Source of the DNA: Effrenium voratum
Taxonomy: Eukaryota > Sar > Dinophyceae > Suessiales > Symbiodiniaceae
DNA length: 64,000 bases
Direction of reading: 5' to 3'
Assembly: GCA_963377175.1 (NCBI GenBank)
Contig: CAUJNA010003812.1
Coordinates: 124,001 to 188,000, forward strand
Below the pieces are notes generated by a model. The model worked only from the letters and a program-made list of their open reading frames with translations. It was not told the DNA's origin and made no database searches. Positions 20,949-31,267 of the stretch are shown here, piece by piece; position 1 is the stretch's first letter, and each line of letters begins with the position of its first letter. Made by a program: the position numbers and the translations under genes.

Positions 20949-21532
20949 TCACTGGCCAAGGCTCATGTGACCATTGCGGGCACTTGCAAGGGGCATCGAC
21001 TGTAGCAAGTGGAAGCATTGGCTTTGACCATTCCCGCGCCGAGGCGGAATCGAGTCCAGCGGAAAGCGTGAGGTGATTTCAAGGATCAAAGCTGGGAGGG
21101 GCCCCGGTGCCAAATTGCCCAAACAAACGCATCCTTCCCAGAAAGAAGCCAAAAGGCGGCTGGGTGATTGGACTGCTTCATGTTGAGCCATGCCCAGTTG
21201 CCCAGTTGCCACGTTTGCCATGATGTGATTTTATTCTTCCAGAACCCGATTTGGCACCGATTTGTTTGCTTCAGGAAGCAGGACTACTCGGGTTGTTTTG
21301 CCAATGGCCCTGGCAAAATATGCGCCGTCCCAGGTTTGACACTATTCCGCTGGGTTCCAAAGTTTCCGAAGCCTGTCGGCACTTTCGGAGCAGTGCAACC
21401 ATGTTTCTTCCGGCTGCTTTTGAAGTCAGCCTGCACTTGCCGCAGGTTTTCAGTCGCGAGTGGTCAAAGCTGGGCTTGAGCAACATTTGCCTCAATCATG
21501 TGGTCACTGTTCCCTTTGTAGTTTCCCCCTGA
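20949..21532. other. Coding potential on both strands, unresolved
   Basis: A - strand 90-codon frame (20949-21221) and a + strand 93-codon frame at 21251-21532, containing FDTIPLGSKVSEACRHFRSS, are the best candidates. The antisense of the latter is also open (21271-21495). Confidence 0.35.
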
Positions 21533-22840
21533 AGGGTGCCTCTAAGCATCACCGTGAGGTCCTTTCTCTCTTCTTTTTTTACTTTTTTAATGAGCGGTTC
21601 CCTATTGCCTCAAAGAATTTGAGGCACAATGTCAACCTGGGTGAGTGAAGATGCCAAGCATACATAGATGTGGCAAGAACTAGCTGGAGCCAAGGAGCTG
21701 GGGGTATCCAGAGTTGCTTTAAGGGAGCTACCAGGAGTTCTGTAAGATCATGATGGAGAAGCACTTCTGGTTCTTTGGTTCTCAGCTAGACCACGGTTAT
21801 AGTCCGCAGTTGGACTTTGACTTAAGATTCCCTCCCTCGGCTTGCATAATGGCGATGTCGATCGTTGGCTGAAGATGTTTCTTTGCCGAACTACCAACAA
21901 GTGAGTTGACTGGGTCAAAAATAGGTCACCAAAATGCCCTGGTCCACATCCGGGAGGTTTAACTTTGACTCATACCCCATTTCTTACAGGAACTACCTCG
22001 TCCATGAAATGAAGCATCGGTCCATGAGTTCTTCTAGTTCGCCCAGAGCTATGGGTGCATCGTCTTTTGAGGCTCGGGGGGCCCCCCCCGCCTTGTTTAG
22101 TCCGAGTCCCAGGCCCAAAAGACATGACATTTTGGATTTCCTGGACTCGAGGATCGAACAAATGCCTCCTTGAATTTCGGTATGGGTCAAAATTAAACCA
22201 GGACAATAACCGCAGGTTCTAGGTTATGTTTCCAATGGTAACCCATCTTGTGTACCTACGTTTGATATGAAGATTTTGCATGTTCTCTGGTTTTAAAGGA
22301 AATCTATCACTGGACGTATCTTCGCAGATGGACGCCAGATCGGGAAGGAACCCCCAAAACCACAGAGGAAACTCCCCAAAAGGGGACGTTGTTGGGTTCC
22401 ATGTCCGTTTTCCGGATGGATTCACATGTTTTTTTCAGATTCCCAGACGCGTTCAGCGGGCTTTTCCAGACGTGTTCCAGATGTTTGTGAATAAACGTTG
22501 ATGATTATCCTTTGCTCTTGAGCTATCATTTATTTTCCTTTCTCTGTCAACACTCACTTGCCCAGTGCGAATCGATGTGGTTTGACCTTTTTGATCGCCT
22601 TCTATGCAGCTATGGTCTTTGGGTTGCAAGTAAGGGTGCGCCGATATCGCAACCCGGGGTCTGTTTCGAGAACTTCTGGAGCTTGAGGGCCCCATTTTGC
22701 TGCAACCCTAGGGTTACACTCCCTCAGACTAACATGGAAGCTGACAGCAGGGGGTTGGAGGACTACTTTCCTCTTGGGGAACCCCTCTGTCCACTTCCAT
22801 GTTTGTTGGTGGGAGGGCTAAGATTTACTCAGAGTTTCCT
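21533..22840. other. No clearly supported gene
   Basis: A 138-codon + frame from 22512 overlaps a better supported frame from 22841. A phrase GGGTCAAAATTAAACCAGG at about 22187 is a family E fragment. Confidence 0.4.
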
Positions 22841-22980
22841 TGGTGCCACACGTCCCTTTGGCAGACCGCGACGCGGCACACTGATGAACACTTGCACAAC
22901 GGGCCTCTGTATGAATTGCAAATGCTGACCTCCGACGAGACATCCGAGCATGCGAAATGGCCACGTGTCGCAAGAAAAAG
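22841..22980 (+). CDS. Candidate exon, hypothetical
   Basis: The frame reads FPWCHTSLWQTATRHTDEHL, HNGPLYELQMLTSDETSEHA and KWPRVARK. It then enters a segment with GGCTTCCCTTTTGAACCAAC, a word repeated (inverted) near 31715 and 44510. No family is recognised. Confidence 0.4.
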
Positions 22981-23061
22981 AACCCCAAAATGGCACGGGT
23001 TCCGCGTTGGCTTCCCTTTTGAACCAACCAAACTGGTTCCCGCAACAGAGAGGCACCCAAA

Positions 23062-23366
23062 TTGCCCGTAACGTCTGAGTTACACTGGAAACCAAACAGG
23101 GATGTTATGTGTGATTTTCTCCCAGCCCCCAAACTAACGCGCCCGGAGTGGCCTTGTTCCATGCTTGTTCCCTTTTTGTTTGGTCAGTTCCTCATGAACG
23201 AAGTCACCGCGAAGAAGGGCTCTCTTGTTCTGCAGGAAAAAGATCCACTTTCCCGCAGTTCTGTGGTTTCTGATATTTTTTACGACTCTTTGGCTTCACC
23301 GAAACAACTCTTTGACTGGGAAAAGCTGCGCTGTTCAAAAGCAGTCCAAAGATCCGACTTCTCTGG
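23062..23366 (+). CDS. Exon upstream of a family D element-intron
   Basis: The frame includes NRDVMCDFLPAPKLTRPEWP, then FLMNEVTAKKGSLVLQEKDP, LSRSSVVSDIFYDSLASPKQ and LFDWEKLRCSKAVQRSDFSG. It reaches a donor GG|GTGAAT at 23367, the first bases of a family D element. Removing 23367-23489 joins it in frame to 23490. No family is recognised, but composition and splice evidence are among the best here. Confidence 0.65.
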
Positions 23367-23489
23367 GTGAATTATAGCGACCTTACACGACCGAATTCAC
23401 CCGAAATGGTGGGTTTTGTCTGGGGAATGACCCCCCAACCACCGCAAGTTCCAGGCTGGTGAAATCTTATAATTCACCAAAACTTCTAG
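23367..23489 (+). mobile_element. Family D element acting as a GT-AG intron
   Basis: The terminal repeats are GGTGAATTAT and ATAATTCACC. The interior GGTGGGTTT ... CCCCCCAACCACCGCAAGTT matches the copy at 26718-26827. The segment starts GTGAATTATAG and ends ACTTCTAG. Phase is kept across it (GG|T). Confidence 0.7.
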
Positions 23490-23585
23490 TGGCTTCCTTA
23501 CGAGATTCAGCAACCTTCCATTTTCGAGCCGAAAAACGCTCGAAAGTTGCAATAGCAAGCAGTTAAAATTGTGTTGTAAACACTG
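23490..23585 (+). CDS. Exon downstream of a family D element-intron
   Basis: Joined in frame, it reads GFLTRFSNLPFSSRKTLESC and then NSKQLKLCCKH, ending at a strong donor CACTG|GTGAGAGC. The 3' partner exon may be 23662-24006. Confidence 0.55.
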
Positions 23586-23661
23586 GTGAGAGCATCAAAT
23601 CCCCTGTAAAGATCTGGTTGTTTCAAAACAACGGCCAAAAAGGAACACGTGGGGGTGGCGA

Positions 23662-24006
23662 ATGGATATTGGGTTTGCTCTGATAGTCGCTTACACGAAA
23701 ACCTTCCTCGTCATTAACAAATTCAGGAGTTCCCAATTCAGATTCGTGAAGTATAGCAATCACCAGTGCGGCTTGCCCATTTTGATGTCCTTGACAATGG
23801 TAGGTCAAAGAAATGCCACCCCTCCCCTCTTGGGGCTGTCCTTTTCCACACTGCCTAACAATGGCGACAAACAAATGGCCGCTCGGGGGCTCGCTTTTTA
23901 CAAAGCAAATCAACCTTTTGACCGCTCGGATTTTCTATTTGGGTCCGTTTTTTGGTCAAGGTCTCAAAAGGTCGGTTCAAAACAAGTCGCATCAAGGCGC
24001 CACTGA
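23662..24006 (+). CDS. Candidate exon, 114 codons
   Basis: The frame reads MDIGFALIVAYTKTFLVINK, FRSSQFRFVKYSNHQCGLPI and later ARGLAFYKANQPFDRSDFLF, ending in a basic tail and TGA. The - strand frame 23623-23913 is also protein-like; the + strand is preferred because the neighbours read +. Confidence 0.4.
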   Translation: MDIGFALIVAYTKTFLVINKFRSSQFRFVKYSNHQCGLPILMSLTMVGQRNATPPLLGLSFSTLPNNGDKQMAARGLAFYKANQPFDRSDFLFGSVFWSRSQKVGSKQVASRRH

Positions 24007-24261
24007 CACCCACTGGAAACAACGGATCTAAAAGTAGGGCTCCCTTTTCTTCTGGATACCGCAAAGAACAAATCATATATCCATCAGGTTTACGCAACGT
24101 CAAAACAATTAAGACCAGACTCGGAAAAGAAACATAGGAAGCAACTTATGAGAACACCATTAGGGCTCCCACTGAAGATTCTGCTTGGGAGCCCGGGTCT
24201 TCTTAGTTTATGCTCTGTCGGCGCAGTGTTTGCATAGTTTCCTTCGCGCGGGCGTCTCAAC

Positions 24262-24373
24262 CGCACGTCGCTGCGTTTTGGGATCTTTCGCCCGCATTTC
24301 CTTAGTTTCGGGCCAGCGGTGTCCTTCAAAGACTGCTGGGGTTTGGTCAAAGTGTCCAGTACTATCCACTTGG
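24262..24373 (+). CDS. Exon upstream of a family A element
   Basis: The frame reads RTSLRFGIFRPHFLSFGPAV and then SFKDCWGLVKVSSTIHL. It stops at the TTGG target duplication of a family A element. Removing the element plus one TTGG joins it in frame to 24484. Confidence 0.45.
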
Positions 24374-24479
24374 CTAGGTCAGCAGTAGTGCCCGTTTGCC
24401 CGGGGGGGAGGGTTCCACGACTAAAACATAGACTACAGAAAAAAGGGTACCCTTATAACCTCTCCACTGGAGGACCTAG
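24374..24479. mobile_element. Family A MITE-like element with TTGG duplication
   Basis: It starts CTAGGTCAGCAGTAGTGCCC and ends CCACTGGAGGACCTAG. TTGG lies on both sides (24370-24373 and 24480-24483). It is 106 bp long, so its precise loss with one TTGG shifts phase and still leaves an open frame. Confidence 0.85.
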
Positions 24480-24640
24480 TTGGTGTTCGGGACAGGGGAG
24501 ACACTACATAAATTTCAACATGTTTCAACCACAAACACAGGTGCATTCTCCAAATGTCCCATGTGCTTGGAGAAACATGTACTTTCGGCCCTGCCTGGCC
24601 AGCCGAAAAACCCCAGCGGCCAAGAAGATTTGAGGCTTGA
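24480..24640 (+). CDS. Exon downstream of a family A element
   Basis: In the joined frame it reads VFGTGETLHKFQHVSTTNTG, AFSKCPMCLEKHVLSALPGQ and PKNPSGQEDLRLET. The CPMC motif could bind metal. Another + frame (ending SRKTPAAKKI) fits if the intron is instead CTAG|GTCAG...CCTAG. An internal CACAG|GTGCATT could also be a donor. Confidence 0.45.
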
Positions 24641-25195
24641 AACCCCTTGAAACCCAATGTGAAGCACCAGAACAAACGAACCACAATGAGCCACAACCAA
24701 AACCCAGGCAAGTTAAGATTAGAAATCTGCACCGTTGTTGGCATGAATTTAGGTGGTTTGATGTGTTTGGGTTTTTGGTTCTATTCATTTTTGGCAGGGG
24801 CTGCCAAAAGCAGCTTTTTGTTTGCTACCATACCAAGTGTTGGAAAGCAAGGGACAATCCCAACAAATGGGTCCGGAAATCCGCTCTTTTATTTCGTGGT
24901 CTTTGGTACTTGGGTGTTTGGCCAATTTAGCAAGTTGTTGGTAGTTCAGGTTGTACCCCTCTTGCAACGCTTACAAGGGTTACCCCTGTTATAGCCCAAG
25001 TCTGTGGCTAAACTAACCTGGCCGAACATCCAGGCTTGATTATGACTCAAATGGCAATGCCAGGCATGTCACCCCAGCCTTTCGACCAAGACATAAGGAC
25101 ACCCTGCCCATCATGATTCCCACCGCGGCAAATCGTGCTTCAGCGTCAGTCGAGGCTCCGAATCGATTCCCTACTTGAGTTTGTCTTTTCTTAAG

Positions 25196-25230
25196 GGACC
25201 CTCAAAATTGCAGTTGTCCTTGTCTTGGCG
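25196..25230 (+). CDS. Short exon before a family C element-intron
   Basis: After TCTTTTCTTAAG the frame reads GTLKIAVVLVLA and ends exactly at the start of a family C element. It joins in phase 0 with 25313. The hydrophobic run could be part of a membrane segment. Confidence 0.4.
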
Positions 25231-25312
25231 GTTCCCAGAGTTGGTTTATGGGGGGTTCATTTAACCCACTAAAAGTTATTCACTTTTAGCAGGGGATCAG
25301 AGGACAGCCCAG
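25231..25312 (+). mobile_element. Family C element acting as a GT-AG intron
   Basis: It starts GTTCCCAGAGTTGG and ends GGACAGCCCAG, with the family hairpin CTAAAAGTTATTCACTTTTAG just before the 3' end. It is 82 bp long. The flanking frames join in phase. Confidence 0.65.
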
Positions 25313-25606
25313 TTTTTGTGTCCCGTTACAAAACAGCTAACAAGGGGTACCCGCACAAAAACCACAGCCCTTCGAGGGCGTGAGAACAAGGGCGTGCCCT
25401 CCTTTTTTGACCCCCTACCGGGAACATGTTTCGAACGGGTTCACATCGCACTTCAAATCCAAACCGAGAAGTACAGAAATACAACCGATGCCCTAACATT
25501 GCAAAACCAACCAGAAGCCATGGGGGTTTACCGGGTTTCCTCGGTTCCCTTGCAATATTTAGGCAACCGAAGCAGGGTCCGAATAGAATTCCACTTGCGC
25601 CAGTGA
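25313..25606 (+). CDS. Exon after a family C element-intron
   Basis: The frame reads FLCPVTKQLTRGTRTKTTAL, then RGRENKGVPSFFDPLPGTCF, VHIALQIQTEKYRNTTDALT and ends at a stop at 25604-25606. A - strand frame of 218 codons overlaps. The + strand is preferred from the splice evidence. Confidence 0.45.
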   Translation, partial: FLCPVTKQLTRGTRTKTTALRGRENKGVPSFFDPLPGTCFERVHIALQIQTEKYRNTTDALTLQNQPEAMGVYRVSSVPLQYLGNRSRVRIEFHLRQ

Positions 25607-25794
25607 GAAAACTTAAGCTAGCACCACCCGTCGCGCCTCGTGAAGCACCGATTCGGAAGCACTGCGGAAGGGGATCGTAGGACACGGACCGATTGGTTTG
25701 TACATGGTGTGTCGATTTTTGGATGCCCAAAACGGATTTCGGTTTTAGTTTTACTGTTGGTGTTCCTTCAAAATTCCTACCAAGAGGTACCAAC

Positions 25795-25990
25795 TCAAAA
25801 GACGGCCACACCCACATGTCGTGCGTTGCGTTGCAGGCTGCAGTGAGCGGCTCGGCGCATGCACCCATGTTCGCGCTTGCGTCCTCCATGAGTTTGGTTG
25901 AGAGGCTTGAGGATAGGGGCCAGACCGAACTCACCTTGCACGCCCTTGCACGCCCTTTCCGGCACCCTCCAAGAGTTATCAACTGTCACC
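25795..25990. other. Coding potential, strand unresolved
   Basis: On +, GCGTTGCAG precedes a frame with AAVSGSAHAPMFALASSMSL and VERLEDRGQTELTLHALA. On -, GCAAG|GTGAGT is a consensus donor and frames with LMEDASANMGACAEPLTAAC are open. Confidence 0.4.
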
Positions 25991-26139
25991 CAACATGGCT
26001 CACACCAGGGCACTTCAGGTACAAATGGAGCATCCTTGGAGGGTGCTGGCACACCAGTTGCATTGGGATTGGCGCGGGGTTGTGGGATCACTCGGAATCT
26101 GTCCCCATTTCTGTGATAGCTCTGGGAATCTGCCGCTTT

Positions 26140-26251
26140 ATATGGCTGTGGCTCAAAAAGCCGGTATTCCAAAATGGGTTGCCTTGGTAAGTGGAAACAT
26201 ACCAAGACCTGCGGTTTGCCCCTCCAGTTTAGTTTTGAGCCACAGCCATAT
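26140..26251. mobile_element. Family E inverted-repeat element
   Basis: The ends are ATATGGCTGTGGCTCAAAA and TTTTGAGCCACAGCCATAT, an almost perfect 19-nt inverted repeat. No duplication is clear. Confidence 0.8.
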
Positions 26252-26289
26252 GGGCGGCGTTGTTGTATCACAGATTCGATTCCATTTCC

Positions 26290-26510
26290 CACAGCCCCGG
26301 ATCGTGACACCGCGACACGCACCGCACGCCACAGGAAAGCCAGAACACCTCGCCAGGGGGACCAGGGCTGCATTGAAAGCGGGGCTCTCGTCTCGGGTCG
26401 CAATCGCACGTTCTCGCAAGAGATCCAGAAGTTCAAGCTGCTCGATGGTTTCGGGGAAAAGCTCAGTGGGTCCTAGGTGCTTTGTTTCAATGGCGGTGGT
26501 TTTCTCATGA
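26290..26510. CDS. Coding block, strand unresolved
   Basis: On -, PTELFPETIEQLELLDLLRE followed by RAIATRDESPAFNAALVPLA is strongly helical, with an acceptor-like CACCTAG and a donor GCG|GTGCGT. On +, NRTFSQEIQKFKLLDGFGEK ending at TAG is also good and fits the strand of the neighbours. One of the two is probably a real exon. Confidence 0.5.
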
Positions 26511-26718
26511 CTCCGGGGGTCCAAGACTGGGTCGCTTCAACACGAGTGTATCCATGTATGGATTGGTCGGCTCATTCCTTCTCATGCCCAAAGTTCAGAG
26601 AACCCTGCACGGGTGGGGGGGGTGGGTGTGGGGCGTTTTCGGCGGCGGCGTGCGGTGAAAAGGACTTTTTTTGTCTCAAGCAGCTTCCGGCTGAAGCGAA
26701 ACTTTGCGTTGAATCTGG
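26477..26718 (+). CDS. Exon upstream of a family D element-intron
   Basis: The frame includes GAFSAAACGEKDFFCLKQLP and AEAKLCVESG and reaches a donor GG|GTGAAT at 26719. Only the last 25 or so codons look firmly coding; a G-rich tract (26606-26632) precedes them. It joins in frame to 26831. Confidence 0.5.
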
Positions 26719-26830
26719 GTGAATAATCACGACCTCACACAATCGAATTCACCAAATGGTGGGTTTATGTGGGGAATAGCCCCCCAACCACCGCAAGTTT
26801 CAGGTTGGCGAAACCGGATAATTCACTCAG
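26719..26830 (+). mobile_element. Family D element acting as a GT-AG intron
   Basis: It starts GTGAATAATCACGACCTCAC and ends GGATAATTCACTCAG. It matches 23367-23489 in sequence, orientation, splice position and phase (TCTGG|GTGAAT in both). Confidence 0.75.
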
Positions 26831-27089
26831 ATTGAATGCGCTGAAGGGTTTGTGTGCCAGTCATGGCCGGAACACGCACTCGAGTTTTGCTGGACGAGCC
26901 CCGGTCGGCGTGAATGTCTCAAATGCGCGAAGTGACCGGGTTTTGGGCGGGTTGGGGGTTTCCAGATCTTGGGGCAAATTCTTTGGGGTTTGGATCTCTG
27001 AATACTCGGCTGGGCCTCCAGCTGCCGGAGTTGGAGATTTGGCTGTTTCGCAAGCTTGGGGATTTTGGTATTCCTGCATATCTCTTTGA
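26831..27089 (+). CDS. Exon downstream of a family D element-intron
   Basis: In the joined frame it reads LNALKGLCASHGRNTHSSFA, GRAPVGVNVSNARSDRVLGG and LGVSRSWGKFFGVWISEYSA. A direct repeat of TATTCCTGCATATCTCTTTG and TATTCCTTTGTATCTCTTTG follows at about 27070-27140, so the 3' part may be repeat-derived. Confidence 0.5.
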
Positions 27090-28798
27090 ACCAGCAGAGA
27101 AAACGGACTTTGGCATGTGGTATTCCTTTGTATCTCTTTGAACCAGCAAAGAAAACAAACTTATGGCGAGGGCCGGGTGATCCGTGATATTGTGGGCCAT
27201 GCAAAAGCGCCTAGCCGCGTAGGGCCAATAAGCATGATGTATTCCAGCCTGCTCCAGATTGGATCTTGTGCCTTCAATGACGGGGTGTCTATTGTGGTTT
27301 TCAGAGAGGGTCGGACCGACACTGCCAAAAGCTGATCACTGTGACCACTTATTTTTTTGGGTCCCCGTCAAAGCCAACTGAGTCAAACGCTTAGCAAAGT
27401 AATATGTTTTGGCGACTTCACATGTTGATTGCGGCGATTTATCGGCTGATTTCATGCAGGTTTCCTTTGGTGATCGGATGAATACTATTGGCCTGTTAAC
27501 CCTTTCCCTTTATTGAGTTAGTGATGGGACAAGGGGTATTGGGTTACCCCTGGCCTCTATACCCTCATTTACTACAAATGTTGCATACGCGGGTTGATCA
27601 ATGTTCCGTTCGGCCCCCAAATGACCATGGGTAACTTTTCCCATTGAGTGGTTGAAATATCATTTTAACAGGTTTTCCAACGAATGGTCATCCCATGCAA
27701 AGGACCTTTGATTGAGCTCCATATGGGTGTGGGTCAAAATTAAACCACCAGGAAACCGCCGGTTGAAATGTCATGTTTCCATTTACTGATCGGGCAACCC
27801 ATTTGGGTACTGAGACCTTTTGATCAAGCCCCATACCTTATGTCCTCATGGGGCGATGAGAGGGGGAAACCACCGAGAAGATGACTTTCAGCAACTGGGA
27901 GTAGCTACTCATTGTCATTTTGTGGCCGAAGGGAATATTGATCAAGCCCGATATTTCTTGGTATGTCCTTTTGTTGATCTTGTCTTCAGACTCGGAGTGG
28001 TCGGGAGCTTCCTGGAATGGATCTTTGCTAGTGGTTTCGGCGGGTTTTTGCTTGGCTTCACGCAATCCTCAGATCAGGGAATTGCAGGGGAGGCTGGGGC
28101 TATCCCCTTTTAACCCCTTAAAAGGCATCAACTCGAAACTTCAGTTTCCCTCTCTCCTGCGGCCATCGTACAAATTCTTCTCAGCTTTTATGTGTGGATT
28201 GATTGATGTTTAGATTGGATTGAGCTTCCTTTTGATGTTTGGATTGATTGGATCAACCCCTCGTCGCAAGCGACCGCTCCGGGTTGTGACAGGCGACTGC
28301 TTTGTCAACGAGTTCTTCTGTGCTTCAGTTCAAAGAACTTGTTCCTAGGATCCCCCAAGCATACCTCCCTCCAAGCACACCCAACAAAACTCGTTGATTT
28401 GTTCGTCGTTCCCAAGCGGTCTTAAGGTGTCTTCGGGTGTGTGTGTGTGTGACAATGAGACGCTACTACCTGTACCTACACCTACTCCTCACAGGGAGCG
28501 TTTCACAGTGTGTGTGTGTGTTTGGTTTTTGGGGAGTTATTGTTTGGTATATCCTGTGTGTTGCTTCTATCGGATCGATGTGACCGCTGGTTCCATTTTC
28601 GGAGTCGTGCACTTGGCAGGCCCTAGAGGTTTTGGTTTTGGCGTGCGCCGTCCTTTTTTGAAGTTGGTAGACCCCTTTTCTTGCTGGTGCGATAGGTAGG
28701 GAATGAGGGAATGAGGCTTTGGTCCAACCACAAAGGATGGTTTATAATTAGGAGTAATTCCCGCTGAGCACCAGCAAGTGGTTGTCCGTTTCAAAGGA
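27090..28798. other. Repeats and microsatellites, no supported gene
   Basis: It contains a family N repeat at 27530-27718, a family E phrase at about 27720-27760, GT-microsatellites at 28436-28451 and 28509-28521, and a family M hairpin at about 28683-28786 (GGGAATGAGGGAATGAGG). Frames at 27820-28213 lack support. Confidence 0.5.
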
Positions 28799-28941
28799 AG
28801 TCCAGAAGGAAACCGGGAAAAAGCCTCGTTGGGCCCTAAAAAAGGAGGTGGAAAGGCGGCTTTTTCTTCGTCGGGGCTCGACGTGCTGGTGAAGGTATTG
28901 GATGGTACAGTAGGCCGCCTCCCTCAGGAGATTTACCCCAG
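28799..28941 (+). CDS. Exon with a strong donor
   Basis: The frame reads REKASLGPKKGGGKAAFSSS, GLDVLVKVLDGTVGRLPQEI and YPR and ends at CCCCAG|GTATGAG, close to a consensus donor. The start is not fixed. No family is recognised. Confidence 0.5.
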
Positions 28942-29374
28942 GTATGAGTGGGGGAGAACCATATGACATGATTTGACAAAAACAAAAACAAATATCAGTG
29001 CTTTTCGAAGAAGCGTTTGTTTCTGAATTCTGGCTTGTTTGTTACCCACCAGATTAAATGATGCGCTCACCGATTCAAGTGAACCTCGGCACCCTGAAAG
29101 GAGGCTCCCTGAGCTGCAAAGAATGCCCCAGACGTCTTGCATCCAATGCTTCCAGCCCAATCCTGGTTTGAGAACACTTGAAATACCAAGACATACTGTG
29201 GATGGACAAAAACCATTGCGCACCACCTAAGAAACTCTGGAATGATTCCTCTGTAAATACCAACAGACAATGGCTTTGCATGGTTTCAGCGTGGTGCGAA
29301 ATGGATTTCGTCCATCCACGTCAAAATCCAGCAAGCTTGGCCGAACAGAGCCCGCACAGTTTTACCATAGTTCG

Positions 29375-29995
29375 CTACACTACACGCTCACCAGGTAGAA
29401 GAGATCGACTCAGATATCGAGTTTGCCGCGGGCCTGGTTCCGAAAAGGTCGATGCGCGTTCCGGGCGTTGGGTACCCGGAGGTGGGAGGCAACCGAAAAA
29501 AAAGGGCCTGCTGCTTTTTGGTGGTGGTGAGGTTAAGCTTTGTTTGGGCGATGCAGGGCAACAACTTCTTCCGGAGTCCTTTCTCACCTTTTTTGTTGGG
29601 TTTGTTTCTCTATGGAGAGCGGATGTGCCAGTGGCCAAGTTGGACCCCAGGCGTGCGGTTGACTCCTCGCAGTGTTCTTCATACAAAACGGGGTTACCCA
29701 GTTTGAGACATTTGTTGCAAGTTCGGATGACAAACTGAAGGGATGCTCATCGGATGGTTTCAGCGACCGTGATAACGTGAGAACCGAAAGGCCGGATCCA
29801 GAAGTTCCTCGGAGGCTGCCCGCCCTTGCTTTGCCCTTTGCCCTTGTACTTTGGGGCAGCCTGGGCTAGCTGCCGGCGAGCGAGTGGCGAGTTACCATGT
29901 TGGTTTGCCGAACAAAAAAGAAGAAGTTTGCCTTCTGCAGACCTCGTTCGATCTCGTGCCCTGAAAAAAAGCAAAAACAGTAGCTTGAAAGATGC
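29375..29995 (+). other. Coding-like block, exon limits unclear
   Basis: A 186-codon + frame (29178-29738) includes DRLRYRVCRGPGSEKVDARS and KLCLGDAGQQLLPESFLTFF. A second + frame at 29826-30053 has GELPCWFAEQKRRSLPSADL. Antisense frames compete in both parts. Confidence 0.35.
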
Positions 29996-30006
29996 AGGTT
30001 GTCTTC

Positions 30007-30127
30007 ATGGTTGTTGGGACACATTTGAATCATTTTTGCTGATTGCGGTTTAGGTTTGGTGGTTGAAATCCAAATCCACTTAACTGCTGAAATTTAGATA
30101 TTTGCTCTTCTTCCAATGTCAGCCAAG
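30007..30127. mobile_element. Family L element
   Basis: It has TGGTTGTTGGGACACATTTG, GTGGTTGAAATCCAAATCCA and CTTAACTGCTGAAATTTAGA, matching the other three copies, with a diverged right end (CCAATGTCAGCCAAG). Confidence 0.7.
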
Positions 30128-30504
30128 TTGTTGGGCTTCTGTTCAAATCGCAGGACTTTTGTTGGCATCCATGTTTGGCTTGTCTCTCTTAAGATCTTGT
30201 TTGGGGGGATATGAGATACCGTGTCTCTTCGTTGAGGGCACCCGAGTGAATGATTCGGAAGCCAACACGAAAATGATTCGGAAGCCAACACGAAACCCGG
30301 CCGTGTAGATGGGACATGGGACGCTTTCCGGGTTGCTTGAAACTGCTTTCGGGATGTGGAACTCTAAGGAAGGGCCTAAACAACTGAGCAGGCGCCCAAG
30401 GCAAGGTGTCCCATTTTTTGGGGAAGCAGATGGGTTCTTGTTTTTGGCGTTATGCCATCTATTTTACCTGGGAAACCCATTTGTCCATCAAAGGGACGAT
30501 GGTC

Positions 30505-30687
30505 CAAGGAGACACTAGGCGACCTCTCTGCAAAGGTTCCGCACATCCCGCGGACTGTGATGATCGGGGATTCGAAGATGACAAAGCGGCTTTGGTCAAT
30601 TCACCATTTGGGTTGAAAATCATAGGCATGCCATACAAGAATCCATTTCTTTGGGTGGTTGGCATTTCGAGTCGCACAGAAAAATGA
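30505..30687 (+). CDS. Candidate exon ending in stop
   Basis: The frame reads TRRPLCKGSAHPADCDDRGF, EDDKAALVNSPFGLKIIGMP and ends VVGISSRTEK. The antisense frame (106 codons) is also open. No family is recognised. Confidence 0.35.
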   Translation, partial: QGDTRRPLCKGSAHPADCDDRGFEDDKAALVNSPFGLKIIGMPYKNPFLWVVGISSRTEK

Positions 30688-31088
30688 ACATGCGTATTGC
30701 AGTCAACTCTTCTGGCTGAAGCATCGCCGCATGGGCTAGTTTTGATTAAATTCCATGTTGGAGCGACGTAAGGGAGCACATGAGGGACGCCTGTTCAACG
30801 GGAATTTAAGTAGTGAATATTATGTGATGGCACCAAACGAACCGCAAGCCAACCGCTTGGTGTTGTCCACGTACAGGTCGATGTGAACATTTTCCGGTCC
30901 ATGGGGAATGCGAGAAGCTAGGGTTACTGTTACTGCTTTCTTTTGTGGTTTACATTTGTTGTGGAGTTGCTTGGATACGTGGGCGTTTCATCCTAAAGTG
31001 CTTGCAAGTGCGTGGTTGCATGTTTTCCGTGTTTGTTTTGTTTGTGATTTCTGGGGGCAGTTGTTTGTTGGCCGTAGCGGATCTTTAG

Positions 31089-31224
31089 CGGCTTTCCCGA
31101 TGTATTTGCCAGCTTCGCCAGTGTCGAGCAGCTTAACCAGCGCATATCCTTGATGTTGTTTTCGCTTGCAACTGGGTGCTTCTCTCTCAAAAAAATATAT
31201 CTAGCGAATCTAGCGCTTCCCTAA
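31089..31224 (+). CDS. Exon, hydrophobic helix, possibly terminal
   Basis: After GCGGATCTTTAG the frame reads GFPDVFASFASVEQLNQRIS, LMLFSLATGCFSLKKIYLAN and LALP then TAA. It may splice to 31537 across the family K copy between them. No family is recognised. Confidence 0.45.
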
Positions 31225-31267
31225 ACTGACTTTTGGGTTGCCTCTTGCAAAAAAAAAAATGATTTTC

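Noticed and set aside
25326..25982. 218-codon - strand open frame
   Set aside because: It overlaps + strand exons with in-phase splice evidence and its composition is poor over long parts.
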